In this document: positions 1 through 12,700 of the stretch, one piece after another | How positions within the stretch are numbered: the stretch's first letter is position 1 | Layout: each line of letters begins with the position of its first letter | Source of the DNA: Chlamydomonas sphaeroides | Taxonomy: Eukaryota > Chlorophyta > Chlorophyceae > Chlamydomonadales > Chlamydomonadaceae | Direction of reading: 5' to 3' | NCBI GenBank assembly: GCA_001662425.1 | Contig: BDDC01000101.1 | Location: 48,722-112,721, forward strand | Length of the DNA: 64,000 nt | The notes under the pieces: model-generated | What the model saw: the letters and a program-made list of their open reading frames with translations, nothing else | Database searches by the model: none | Told to the model about the DNA's origin: nothing | Position numbers and translations under genes: made by a program

Positions 1-752
1 TTGGCGTTACGGACGTGCCGCTGACACACGCGGCGGCGCCTCCCCAGCCCCGCCTGTTTCCTGCGCTGCAGGCCTGCAACCCCTGTTGCGACGTCTGCCA
101 GCACCCGGACCCCAGCTGCCTGCTACGCCACGCACCGCCTTGATCGCCTGAGCCGGCTGGCCGCCGAGCAGCGGCGCGGTCAAGATCACCGCCGCGCCCA
201 TGGCCGCCTGGCGCCGGGTGCAGGATGCACGTGGCCAGCCCGCATCTTCCAGTGGCTGGGATGAGGTCGAGGGGCCGTCCGCTGGGTCAGGGGCTGGGCT
301 AGCAGACGCCGCCGGTCGCAAGGCACATCGCCGACGGGTGGAACCAGCGGCGCGGGCCGTTGAGCACGGTAGGTGGGAAAGCTCGCATCGAAGGTTGCGA
401 GGCTCCTGGGACGCGCGGCGAGAGGTCGCATCGCGTGCAGGCCCCAGAACAGACATATTTCTGCTATCCCTGAGAGCTTTTGCGGGCCACAGTCGCTATT
501 CTAGTACTGCAATTTCTGTGATACTACGTGCGACAATTACTTTGCCAATTTGCTTTGGTTCAACAAAACGTCCTGACTTGACACCAGAGCACAACACACC
601 CGTCACACCGCCATCTTCTTTGCCACAAGTCGAGGCTTTTCAATCACCCGTGCATGGGCGTGGATGACGGCTTTGTGTGGGGTGTGGGGCCCGTCTCCGC
701 CCCACGCCGAACGCTGTGGCGCTGAGGAGAAATGAAGTTCCGACATCGCTAG
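1..752. other. upstream region, no gene recognised
   Basis: This is GC-rich sequence upstream of the EF-hand gene. Bases 470-660 are noticeably more AT-rich than their surroundings and are the likeliest place for the promoter and 5' leader of that gene. No conserved protein motif, RNA gene or repeat was recognised. The end of a neighbouring gene could lie here but is not visible. Confidence 0.4.
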
Positions 753-3700
753 ATGAGTAGCCTGAGGCGAGCTGCGGCCGTGGCCGGCGCAGCTGGGGCC
801 TCGGAGCTTCCACAAAAGCCGTGGAGTCGGCGACACTGGCCACGGGACCAGCTGCGAGCACACTGGCCGCATCTGACCCTGCAACAGGTGAGCAGCAAGA
901 ACTGGCTGGGGATTACTTCACGTGTACTATATTTCCGTCCGCCGGAGCGTTGGCCGATCTGACGCGTCCTTGGGAGCGATATCAAGCATGCGAATGCCGC
1001 GCTTGCATGGCTGAGGGGCGTCAGCGATTGCTACCACTCTTTGCGAGCATCCACTGGTTATGATGACCAGCCGCTGGCCTCCAGTCTCGCGCCTCGCGCT
1101 TGCTGCTGCTTGAACAGCAGCCCCCACAAATTCACCGCTCACGTGCGCTGTGGAGCGCCGCGCCAGCGCGCTCACTGGCCCGCGACGCTAGCACCCCACA
1201 GCAGGGGCCCGCTGGTCCCCGGGGTCCCGGCAGCACGCCTTCGCCCCCGCACGGTCCCCCTCTCCCTGCTGCTGCCGTTCAGCGCATCGCCGGGGCTGAC
1301 TGCAGCCACGGCGCGGCCGCGTCAGCGGAAGGAGCCTGACTCGCCTTGCCCGTGCTCAAGGTAACCCTTCCTGCTCGCCCCCGCCAGGTCGAGCTCCTGA
1401 AGGAGGTGTTCCAGCTCTTCGACACAGAGGACAAGGGATACTTCACCAAGGCGAGCAGCTCTGGCGCCGGTGCCGCTGCGCCAGCATCCGCTAGCTACCG
1501 CCTCGCCCCGCCGCGAGGCGAGAGCGAGCGCTCTCTCGCACCGCAGCTGCCCGTCTCGCGCCGCAGCTGCCGCCAGCTGCCGCGCGCAGCGCTCGGCAGC
1601 AGCGGCAGGCGGTGGTCCCGCAGCTGCCCCCGTGGTGCCGTCTGCCCCGGCCACGCGTCGCCGCTCGCTAGCCCACCCTGGCGCCGAGGCTAGCCCCCGG
1701 GAGCGGGCTGGGGGCGAAGAGCAGTCGCTGCAGCAACACTGCCGCCGCCGCTTCGGCGGCCCGCGTCGCGCGCCCCGCAGCAGCGACGGCTTCCCAAGCG
1801 CCGCAGCCGCGGCCGGGGTTCCCCGCCGTCCCGCCCGGGCCTGTCACCTCCTCCCTCCCCCTCCCTCCCTCCCCTCAGGATGACCTGTACTTTGTCATGG
1901 AGGCCATGGGCGGCAGCCCCACGCCGCAGGCAGGTGCCGGGAGCAGGCCCCGGGGGGCATGCCGCCGTGCATCAGGCTGGGGGCGCAACCGGGAGCCACA
2001 GCCTTGCATGAGCAGGGAGCAGGGCGCTGGCTCGGGGCGTGGCGCAGCAGGGGCCCACCCCGGCGCCGTGCCGGTAGCGGTGGCCCCTGCCGGCGAGTGC
2101 GCGGCGCGCACCCTGCTGCCGGGGCAGGCGTAGCTGTGGCGCTTGGGCTGCTGCAGCGCGACTCGGCGCAGCGGGCCGCTGGTTGCCGCGGGCGCTGCAG
2201 CCTGGCAGACGGGGCTTGGGGTGGTGGCAGGGCGCAGCTGGGAGCCACCCCGGCGCATGGGTCCCCGCGGCATGGGTCCTCGCAGCATGGCCCCCCGCGG
2301 CATGGGTCCTCGCGGCGTTGGCGCTGCAGACGGGGGGCGGGGTTTGCAGAACTGCAGATGCGCACAGCCGAGGAGCGGAGCGGGGGCCGGGCTGCCAACA
2401 GACTCGTGCATCCTGGAAGCAGGCACCGCCGTGCAGCTGAGGCGCTTTCATGGCCGCAGCGCCAGGGGGCCCAGCCGCGCGGTCCCGCGCGCCGGCTGCG
2501 CGTCTGGGCGCACGCGCGGGCCGCCTCGGGCGCTCTGCGCCGCTGGCGCTGTAGCTGGGGCGCCGCCCGACGCTGCAGCGCTGCGCTGTGCTGTGCGGGG
2601 CGGGGTGGGGTGGTGTGCGCGCGCGCCGAGGAGTGGAATGTTCAAGCCATGTACCGATAAATGTTGGGTTGCTCGCCTCTCCTCGCCTCTCCTGCGGCCA
2701 GGAGCTGGACGCCGTCATGTATGAGCTGGACTCGAACGGCGACGCGGTGGTGGACTTTCCCGAGTTCCTCACCAAGTTCCTCACCGCCACCGACGAGAAG
2801 GAGCTGCTCTCGGTGTTCCACCAGCTGGCCATCCAGGTGCCGTGCAGCGGGGAGCGGCTGGTGCGGTGGTTGTATTGCCTGCCGCATCTCCGCTGTGCAG
2901 CAGCTGTCCTTGGCCCGGGCGCACCCCGTTTCCCCAACCCCGTCCCTGCACCCGCTGCCCTTTGCCCTCCACACCACACACGCGCGCAGGAGGGCGAGGG
3001 CAACGACGACCGCGTGCTCACCATCCAGGCCGTGGAGCGCAGCTTCCAGGTGCGGCTTGCGTTGCATGCTCTGCAAGCCCGCATCAGCTGTGTGCATGCA
3101 CACGCACATGCACATGCATTTGTGGGCGGCAGCAGCCGGGACGGCAACGCTCGGGGACAACGTCAGCGCAGCGCAAGGGGGCAGGCGAGGGGTTGGGCGG
3201 CAGCAGCCGGGACGGCGGCACGCCCGGGGAGGCAGCACGCCCGGGGAGGCAGCACGCCCGGGGAGGCAGCACGCCCGGGGAGGCAGCACGCCCGGGGAGG
3301 CGGCACGCCCTGGGAGGCAGCACGCCCGGGGAGGCAGCACGCCCTGGGAGGCAGCTGCCAGCCGCTGCTTGGCGCCTCTGGCGCCCCCGTGCCAGCTGCG
3401 GGCTTCGGAGGCAGGCCGGGGGCAGGGGAGTGGCGGCGACGCTGGCACCTGGGGCGGAGGGCGATGGGTGGCGCGGGCGCCGCTGCTGTTGACAAGGAAG
3501 CAGCCACGGCGAGCTGCCGCGCGGCGGTGGAGGCGGAGCCGGCGGCAGCGGCTGCGGGCGCGCTGAGGCACGGAGCCCCGCGCGCGGTCACACGGGCAGC
3601 ACCCCCAACGGCGGCGCCAGCAGCGGCGGCGGCGGCAGGGGTGGCCAGGAGGCGAGGGCTGGCCGCTGTTGCTGCCGCGGCGCGCTGCCGCGGTGGACCC

Positions 3701-6700
3701 CGCTGGAGGCCGCCGCTGCTTCCGCAGCCCGCAGTCCGCGGCGCCGCACCAGCGCACCGCCCGTCGCTCCTGCCTTGGGGGGGCGGGAGGCGCCGGGCCC
3801 ACAACGCGTGGGGCCGCTGGGCCTTGGGTGGCGAGCCCTAGCAGGCTTTGGGGCGGGGCTGACCGGCGGGCTGCCGACGGCCCCGGCATCGGCCCCCGCG
3901 GGGCGCCGCCCCCGCCTAGCTGGCTGTGGCCGGCTGCGGCTGCGGCTGCCTGCAGGCAGCCAGGCGGAGCCGCTGTGCAGGCTGTGGCCGGCGCCGTGGT
4001 GGTGGGGGCCACCACAGCAGCAGCAGCAGCAGGAGGCGGGGGAGGCAGCAGCACGCAAGCAGCCTGCCGAAGCCCGCCGGCGGCGCCGGCAGTGGCGGGG
4101 CCGGCGGCGGCAGCCCGCCGGCGGCCCGGAAGGAGAGGCTGCTGGGCGGCCGCCGGGGCAACGGCGGCGCTGCTGGGCGTTCCAGTGCCGCTAGCTGCAG
4201 CAGCGGACTGCAGCGGCGGGGTCCCAACTGCTGGGCAGCCGCCGGTCTCGGCAGCGGCAGCGGCCACGGGGGAAGCCATGCGGGGGCCTGCCAAGCTGCC
4301 ATGCACTGCCGACCCTTGCCATGCGGTCCGTGGCGATGTGACGCGGTCCGTACCCACGTGTCGTGCACCGCCCCGTACCCACCCCGTGAACGCAGTACGT
4401 CGGCGACCCGCTGTCGGACGAGGACAAAAAGTACCTCCAGGTGCGTCGTGCGGCCGTTGGCCCCCCGTCCCGTGATCCTTGCGTGCCTCGGCAGGCCCCG
4501 TAAGGCCGTCGGCCGTGGATAGCGCTTGATTGCGACGGCTGTGGCTGCTTGGGGAGTAGGCGCAGGCGCAGGACCATTCGCATGAAGCCCTTCCGCTATG
4601 CAAACATGCCACTGGGTGCCTCGGCTCGGGTCGACTCCCCCCCACTGATGATCACTCGTACATGCTCCGGGCGCCTCCCTCCCCCGCCTCAACTCGCCAG
4701 ATCATCTTTGACGGCGCCGACAAGGACGGCAACGGCCGCCTGGACATCAAGGAGTTCACCCAGTACCTGGTGGGTCAAGATGTACCGTTTGCACCGTTGC
4801 CCCAGCACAGCATCATCATGTGCGCAAACGCAGCAACGGAGCGCGTTGCATGAGGAGGCGGCAGCTAGGCTGGACATGGAGGGTTTCAGCCAGCGACGGG
4901 ACGGGCAGCTGCGTTTGCACTGCGACGAGGCCTTGGCGCGCATGATGGCACGCTGGCACGAACCCTGCTCCCCAAACCCGATGTTCCTCCCTCCCTTGCT
5001 CCCTCCCTCCCCGCCCGCCCGCCCGCAGGAGAAGATGGATGACGAGATGTTCATGGGGCTGGGCGCAGGTGGGGCGGGGGCTGGGTCGGCGTGAGGCGGT
5101 CGGGGTTAGGGTGCGGGTTTCAAGACACGCTTGGACACGTACACACCGTGCCGCTGCACCCCTCGCTTTCCCCGTGCAGCTGGAGCCTCCCTCATGGGGC
5201 AGCCCAGCGGCCTGCTGGCGGCGGCGGCGGCGCCCGGCGGCGCGGCGGCGGCCATCCTGGCGGCGGCGGCGGCGGCGGGCGTGGGCGGGCGCGGCGTGCT
5301 CGGCGGCCGCGGGCCGGGGCGCAGCGGCTGGGGCGTGCGGCAGCGGTGAGGCGGCCGGGCAGCAGGGACGTGGGGAGGAGGCCCGGGGGCGGGGGGAGAA
5401 CGGGACAGGGGACAGAGGAAAGGGGCCCAGCGGGCTGGGCGCTGCCGGCGAGCTGGCTCTGGGTCTCCAAAGTCGCCGAGGCGCACTGGTGGAAGCGACG
5501 GTGGCCGTATGCGGTGCAGGGTTGGCGGGTGCGCTGGCCCTTGGCAGGGGGGGTTGGTGGTAGCGGCGCTGAGCCGAGCTAGAGATGCTGGGCGGGGTCC
5601 AGGGGCAGCACGCGACCCTGACGGACTGCGGTCCTGCCCATCGTTCGCCCCCGCAGAAGCGGCCTGCCCGGCGGCGCCGACGTCGACGTCGACGGCGCCG
5701 CGCTGCAGGCTGACGGCGCCGCCGGCCTTGCGCTCAGCGCCGCCGGCAGCGGGCGCCTGACCACATTCCTGTCCGGCGGTACCGACGGCGACAGCGCCGC
5801 CGACCTGGGCGCCTCTGGCGGCGGCGGCGGCGGCCTGGCGGCGGCCATCCTGTCCCGCTTCAAGCGGCCGGCCCGCGACCGCAGGGTCAGCACCAGCAGC
5901 AGCCACCTGCTGGCAACGCTGACGGGCAACCTCGGCGGCGCCGCCAGCGCCGGCGGCGGCGGCCATAGCCGCGCCGGCTCGACGATGACGCTGGCACCGC
6001 CGGCGTCGGCCGGCGGCGCGTCGCAGTCCAGCGCCAGCGGCGTCGGCCCGACGCTGGCGGCCGGCGCCGGCGGCTCCGCGTCGGCGCTGGCGAGCGAGGG
6101 CGCACAGGCGCTGAGCAGGAACACGTCGCTGGGGGCCGGCGGCGGCGGCAGCCAGGATGGCGGCGGCGGCTCGACCTCTGGCGGCCACGGGCGCCTGCTG
6201 TCGCAGCAGCAGCCGGACTTGCTGGAAGGGGCGAGGCCGCCGCCGCTTTTGGTGGTGTCGGCGGCCGCGCCGCCGACGGACGGCGGCGGGCCGGGTCCGG
6301 CCATCTCGGCGGCCGCGATGGCGGCGGCGGCGTCCACGGTCTCGCCGGGGCGCCGGCACGGCTTCAACAGCATAACGGCACGGCTGCGGCTGCCGTACCT
6401 CGAAGCCCGCCGCCAGGCGTCCGTCATCCAGGAGGCGCCGGAGGAGGGCGAGTCGAGCTACCCCTCCGCCGCGGTGACGGCGCCGTCGCCGCTGCAGGAG
6501 CCGGGGTCAGCGGCTGCCCCAACGCCAGTGGCGTCGGCGTCGGCGCCGGCGTCGGCGCCGGCCGGCAGCTACACCCGGCTCGGCTCGTTGCCGGAGCGGC
6601 TGTCGCCGCAAGGCCCCAGCGGCGGTGGCGGTGGCGCCGCCGCCCCCGCCGACGGCAAGCCACAGCGGTCCGGAAGCGTCGGGGAAGCGCGGCGCGGGCT

Positions 6701-8270
6701 GCGGCTTAGCGGCATTATGGCCTCGGTCTTCGGACGGCAGCGGAGCCTCGGCAGAGCAGTGCCCGGCTCCGCCAGCGGCGGCGGCGCCGCCGCCGCCGGC
6801 TCGGGCGAGGCCTCCGCCTCGACGTCGCCGGCCATCAGCCTGGTGCACCGGCGAGCGACGCCTTCGCCGCCGATGGGCGCCTCGCGCAGCTCGACGGCGC
6901 CGCCGGCGCTGCGGCCGGCGCCGGCGCCGGCGGAGGCGCAGCTGGCGCCGGGCCCGTCTTCGCCACGCAGCACGGCGGGCGCGGTGGCTGAGGCGTTGGA
7001 AGCCTCCCGGGCCGGCTCCCGCTGCTCCTCGACATCGTCCCTGGCGGCGCCGCCGCACGCCGGCGGTGCCGCCGCCGCCGAGCAGAGCTCGCCCTGGGCC
7101 TGGGCGCCGCTGGCGGCGTGGCTTCGAGGCAGCGGCGGCGGCGGTGGCAGCTCGAGAGAGCTCCCCGTCCACACGGCTCGAGCGGGCGCGTCCGCGTGCG
7201 CCGCCGCCGCCGCCGTCGGGGGCCCGCCGCTACGGCCGCCGGCCACGGCCGTGGCGACGGTGGCGCCAGAGGCAGCTGCGACACTGCCGCCGCCACCTCA
7301 GGTCCAAGTCCTCCTGGCACCGCCGGTGTGGTCGGGGGCAGGACGGGGCACTCGCTCCGGCGGTGGCGGCGGCGGCGGCGGCTGCGGCTGGGGCGTTAGC
7401 AGCGGCGGCAGCGGCGCCAGCGCCGGCGGAGGCGGTTGCGGCGCGGCCTTGCTGGGCAGGAGCGCGAGCATGGGCGCGGCGACCTGCAGCGGCGGCGGCG
7501 GCGGCGCGTGGCGGCCGCCGCCACCGCACGCCTACCCGCACCCGCCGCCGCCGTCGCAGGTGTGGCTAGGGCCGCCGCCGCCGCCGCCGCCCTGGCACCC
7601 GCCGTGGCCGTCGGAGGCCGCGCCCGGCTCGGCCTACAGCCAAGCGCCGCCGCCACACCAGCGGCACGCGCAGCAGCAGCAGCTGGCGGCGACGCTGACG
7701 GCGGCGGCAGGTGCCCGCCCGGCGTGTCCCAGCACGCCAGGGCCGCGCCCGGCGGCGACGGAACACCCGCCCCGTCTGAAACCCGGGCCGGGGCCTGGGC
7801 TCACGCCGCCGCAGCGTGCGGAGGGCGGCCCGGCCCGGCCTCTCGCCCCGACGTCATCGCCGCCGCTGCCGTCGGAACATCCGCCGCGGCCGCTGTCCCA
7901 GGCCTCGCCCTTCGCGTCGTGCGGTGGCGACGGCGACGGCCGCCGCGGCGGCGGCGGTAACGGCGGCGCCGACGCGGAGCCTTGGCGCGCGGGGCTGGAG
8001 TGGGAGGGTGCGGCGGTGCCGCAGCGCATCCGGGTGCTGGCGGCGCGTGCGGCCTCAGAGCCGGGGCTGGCGCCCGGGCTAGCTGGGCACGGGTGTCGGC
8101 CTCTGCCCGGGCCGGGCCCCGCGGGGCATGCAGGCGGCTGGCCTGGCGGCTCGCGGCCGCAGCAGGGGTGCAGCGGGCTGCGGCTGCCGCAGGGGCAGGG
8201 GCAGGGGCAGGGGCAAGGGCAGGGGCAGCAGGACGGGGGGAGTGCGGGAGGGGGCGGCGAGGCAGGGTAG
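753..8270 (+). CDS. EF-hand calcium-binding protein with long low-complexity C-terminal tail
   Basis: Proposed exons: 753-887, 1388-1450, 1879-1929, 2702-2836, 2990-3049, 4396-4440, 4701-4769, 5029-5068, 5180-5345, 5657-8270, giving about 1125 residues with consistent phases. The first ~185 residues form a calmodulin/centrin-like four-helix-loop-helix module. The first loop (after LKEVFQLF) is degenerate, with Lys at position 5 and Asp at 12. The second (DSNGDAVVDFPE) and fourth (DKDGNGRLDIKE) are canonical Ca2+ loops, and the third is degenerate. The remaining ~940 residues are mostly Ala, Gly, Ser and Pro, with short charged islands such as SRFKRPARDRRVS and a Gly-Gln run at the end, and are presumably disordered. 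Two introns, at 1451 and 1930, need GC donors to keep frame. The start ATG at 753 gives an N-terminus that leads straight into the first EF helix; an earlier start cannot be excluded. Likely role: Ca2+ sensing with an unstructured effector or scaffold tail (inference). Confidence 0.75.
2254..2318. repeat. short tandem repeat in EF-hand intron 3
   Basis: About four imperfect copies of a ~15-18-base unit built around cgcggcatgggtcct lie inside the intron between exons 3 and 4 of the EF-hand gene. Confidence 0.6.
3219..3354. repeat. 17-bp minisatellite in EF-hand intron 5
   Basis: Eight tandem copies of cacgcccggggaggcag (period 17) with few substitutions lie in the 1.35-kb intron 3050-4395 of the EF-hand gene. 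A 17-base period would shift reading frame each copy, so it is not a coding repeat. A separate direct repeat, gggcggcagcagccgggac, occurs just upstream at about 3124 and 3196. Confidence 0.9.
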
Positions 8271-9757
8271 GTGCTGCGGGGTGTGGCGGGAGGGCGCTGG
8301 CGCGGCCGCGGGCCAGGGAGGCTGAGGCGGCGCCGGCGGCCCGGCGTTGTGGGGAGCGCGGGGAGGGAGGGCCGAGGAGGCAGGGTTCGTGTCGCGGCAC
8401 GGCTTGACGGGCGGGTGGTGGTGGGGGCCAAGACTGACATGTGATATTGCTGTGCTTTTCGAGTGAGGAGGTGACGTGTGGTGCCTGTTTTGGGGTGTAG
8501 GCCAGGTCTTGACTGCAGCGGCGCTGGCTTCTCCTGGCGGTCCGCTGTTGTCCGGTCGGGCGCAAGGGGCTGCGGTGCGGTTACGTGCCGGCGCCGAGCG
8601 CGTGCTGGTTGTGCTCCGGGAGGCTCCTCGCCGGGGCAGGACGGCGCGGCGTGCTAGGCGGTAGCGGGGCTCAACAGGCAGCACCAGCATCAGTTCATCG
8701 TCGTTAGGGCTACTGAGCTTCTGTGTTAGTTTCAGGATCGTCGGGGCGTAGCGGGCTGACACTGCAGGCTGCTTATGGCGAGGCGGGTGCGGTCGGCGGT
8801 TGCGAAAGTCGCGGCAGCAGAGTGGGGCGAGGCGACGCGGCACGTCAGTGTGTTCAACTTGTGTGCGGCTAGGCTGGTAGGCGAGGGAACGGGCGCGTGC
8901 AGGGTTGTGGCGCTGTAGGTGTCTCGCGCTGGAGGTCCGGGGTGCGGTACCTGCACAGCGTGCAGGACATGCGCCGGGGTGTGTGTGCCCCTCGTTCGAT
9001 GGCGACATGGCGCGAGGGCGCGAGGCATGGCAACGTGCTTGCTGACGCATGCTTGGGGATATCTGCTGCGTCGGCTACGCGGTGGAGCGCTTGCAGCGGG
9101 CCGGCACTGCGCACGGCAGCGTCGCGAGCGCTGGAGCGGTGTGTGTAAGCCGCCAAGGGCTGGCGACGTGGGTGCCGAAGCTAGGGCGATGCTACCTTGA
9201 CAACCAGGTGGGAGCTCCCAGCCGCTCATAGCATGTGTCGCGCCTTTCAAGCCGGTGCTGCAGCTTTCCGGCAGCGCGCGTGAAGCTCTAGCTGCGTACC
9301 GGGCGTGGCCGAGGCTGACGCGCTTTGTGCACCATGGTCGGCACACGCGAAGCGCGGCACCTCGTCTGCGCAGCACGATAGAGTATGCCGCGAGACCCCC
9401 GGCACATTGCTTGCACGGCAGCAGGCGTCTGTAAGCGCTGCTGAAGGTGCACCGCAGGCTCGGGGCAGTCGCCCTGCGGTCGAAACTTGCGCCAGGCCTG
9501 GCTCTCGCAGACTATTGAAGTCGTCCACAAGCGTGAGAGCCGTTGAAACGGCTGCCTGCAGTGAGCGCCGTAATGCCGTACAACACTACGGTTTCCCCGT
9601 CCAGGCCACGAAGAACAACCTTCTCCCCACACAGCGCCCCTACCCACACAGTGCTCCCAGCAAGCGTGCTGGCCGCCCGAAGCAGTAACCGTCCGATGCC
9701 GTCGCACTCCGTCGCACTAAGACGTTAGGCGAATAGTGCACACGAGTGTACTTCACG
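8271..9757. other. intergenic region with probable 3' UTR of the EF-hand gene
   Basis: No coding region was recognised. The first TGTAA found downstream of the EF-hand stop is at 9144-9148, about 875 bases away; green algae use TGTAA as the main poly(A) signal, so a long 3' UTR is possible. The last ~200 bases should hold the promoter and leader of the M11 protease gene. Confidence 0.45.
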
Positions 9758-12700
9758 ATGCTTTCAGTGTTGCTGCTGCTGCTGCTTGCAAGTATGGCGC
9801 TTGCAAACCGCGCGCTGGCGGGCGCGATGGAGGTCAGGGAACTCCAGGCAGCGTCGCGGCCGGCTTCACTCGAGCAGCAGCTCGAGGAGCGGGCGGCTAT
9901 CTTTGCTGCGTCTGAGCAGCAGGTGGACCGGCGTATGCTGCAAGCGGTGAGCGAAGCGAACACTTTGGCGAAAGGCGTACCGCTGCCCTCGGTGCCCGTG
10001 TGGCTGTCTATCGATACGAAATGATCTGATGCTGCCATTGGCTTAATGATTGGAGGTGTTATGCTATATCGAAAAGCGGGGGGTTATGCACCTGCACCGT
10101 GCCTGATGCCAAACGGTTCCAGGCGGCAGTGCACCTCCGGTGCCCTCGCCTGCCAAGAGGATGCCGCCAGCTTGCTTGCCATGGTGGCGGCGAGTCTGGA
10201 CTTTCTTCGCCGCGTTGCCGGCATGCCAAATGCCGCTGGCACGCCTTGTCGCGCCGCTATCCACAACAGCACTCATCCCAACGTACATGCATCATTCCTA
10301 CACCACGTGTCGCTGTGTCGCGCATATTCGCCACGCGTCCACCCAGCTTCGCACGGACTCACAGCAACCGCGCGTCGCAATTGCGCGCGCCGCCAACCCC
10401 TTCCCTCCCCTCTCCCCGCCCCGCCACACGCTGCACCTTTTGGCACGTGCCACCCAGCAGCCTTTCATCCCCCCGCCCTCTAGCTGAATCCCTCTACTCC
10501 CGCCGCCGCCCTTGTGACCTGCAGCAAGGGCCCGGCCCCATCTCGCCGCTCGATCTGGAGACAGACCTCCGCTGGACCGCGCCCGACCTCAAGGCAAGCA
10601 GCGACACAGCTATTAGCATAACACAGCCCCGACACTGAGCACGGCTCGCCCTGCATGTCTAGGGGCCGCCACGGCCACCCTTGATCTTGGCATGTCGCCA
10701 CCGGTGCCAAGCAGCTGGAGTTCCCGGTCTCCCCACACCTCCCCACGCCGCAAACCATGTGCACGCGGTCTACTCCCCTCCGTGCCCAAAACCTCGAGCC
10801 TCCACTATATACTGCACCCTTGTGGCCCAGTCGCTACGAGATGCGACGGAAGCCGCCACCCGGCCTCGCGAGGCGTGCCGTGCCTGGCTCCTGCGCCGGG
10901 ACCGCACGCCAGCACCGGAAGCTCCCTCCCCCGGTAACACATCCTCTTGCCAATGTTTTCCCCTGCTGCCATACACATCCCCATCTGTCGTACATTTGCC
11001 GTACATCCAGGTCATCATCTTCATCGTCAACATGTGCAACAAGGGCGGCGGACCCGCGGCTACGCAGTCGGTGGGTCGCGCTGGGGCCGTGGGGAGCTGG
11101 CGGCAGGGCGCTGGGGATAGGATGATAACGGCAGGGGGATACTAGGCGGTGGGGCGATTTTGGTAATTGCAGCCCATGGCCGCGGGGTGGTGGGGCCGCC
11201 CCGCGACTGGAATGATGATGCAGGGGGCAGAGGCGGCACTGGGGCCGTGGCTCGCCTGCGTGGGCGGGCCGCACAGCAGCCGCTGTCGTTGCTGGCGCCA
11301 GGCGGCGGTCCTCGCTGAGGGGCTCCCTCGCGGTCACGCAACGGATGCGTCGCGTGGCATAATGGGCCGGTTGGCCGGCGGGATGATGATGGCGCAGTGT
11401 GGCGATGCCCGTGCCCCCACCCCACCCAAAACACACACGCTTTCCCCTCCCGTCCCCCCTCCCCTTCCCCCTCCCCCCTTCCATCCCTCCGTCACCGCGC
11501 AGCAACTGTGGAGCCTGTTCAAGGACCGGGAGCTCAACCTGGCGGGCTACTGGGACACGTGCTCGTACGGCACCACCAAGATCGACATTGACGGCTCGCT
11601 CATCGTGGGCCCACTCAACATGCCCTGCGCCGGCGTGGGTTCGCCCCAGATGGGCTCCGTGCCCTGGACCGTGACCAGCTGCAAGAACCAAAACCCCTAC
11701 GGCTGGTTCTACTGGTGAGCTCCATGATGACTATGTACATGTGTGCATATGACGTAGCGCTGCGCTGTGCTGCGTGTCATTGCGATGTCAAGTAAAGAAC
11801 CCAAAACCCTACGGCTGGTTCTACTTGCGAGCTACTGGTCACACAACGGAGGGTGCGGGCCGCGTGTCCAGTCGGCCACGGGGGTTAGCCGGGTCGGCAA
11901 AGGGGCTGGAGCAGCCAGCCGCCAACAGCGGCAGGTTGCTGCCCAACGCCGCCAACAGCGGCAGGTTGCTGCCCAACGCCGCCAACAGCGGCAGGTTGCT
12001 GCCCAACGCCGCCAAGCTCGCCTCCCGCACCCTGCCCGCTGCGCCCACGCGCACACGCACAGGGCGGAGCAGTATGCGATGAACGCGCTCAAGATCGACC
12101 TGTCGGCCTACAACCACCGAGTCATGCTCATGCCCAAGCTACACCAGACCTTCCAGGTGCGCTGCAACCTCATGGCATGCAGCACGTAATACATGACAAT
12201 GTGACACACAACACTGTGGTTATATGGCAATATCATGAAGTCATGTAATGCGCGCCACGACCACATGGCATGCAACAGGTAGCTATGCTGTAGCGCGTGT
12301 TGTCGTAATGCGATGATGGGGTGCGGGGACGCCTGTGCTCGCGATCCCGACCGTGCCGAGGCCTCCCCCAGCCCGAAACCCGCCACCGCAGCACGCGCTT
12401 CGACAGTGGCGCGCCCCCCGCTCACGCCCCGTCCCCCGGCCCCTGACGCTCCCCTTCGCCCCCACCGCTCTCGCAACCTCTACCCATTTCGTACCCCCAA
12501 TCCCCAGGAGGCCGACTGCGACTGGGCGGGTATCTCCACCACAGGCCCCATCAATCCCGAGCCCATGAAGCCGCAGAACTACAAGGTGGGGCCCCCGGCG
12601 GGTGCGGGGTAGGGGTCGCGAGGGGGCAAGGCTGCACGTCTGTGGGTGTGCCGACCGCCGGCCACCGTTTGGCTACACAGCTGCCGGCCTGGCCCGAACC

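Noticed and set aside
2642..4645. 667-residue open frame on the minus strand
   Set aside because: It spans EF-hand exons and introns including the 17-bp minisatellite, and its composition (Ala, Pro, Arg) is that of a GC-rich shadow with no motif.
5106..6427. Long minus-strand frames opposite the EF-hand tail
   Set aside because: The plus-strand frame is in phase with the EF-hand exons and has consistent splice sites; the opposite frames are open only through base composition.
10715..10726. 12-base exon (LEFP) in the M11 gene
   Set aside because: It keeps frame and reads well, but the donor GTCTCC is weak and such a short exon cannot be supported from sequence alone.
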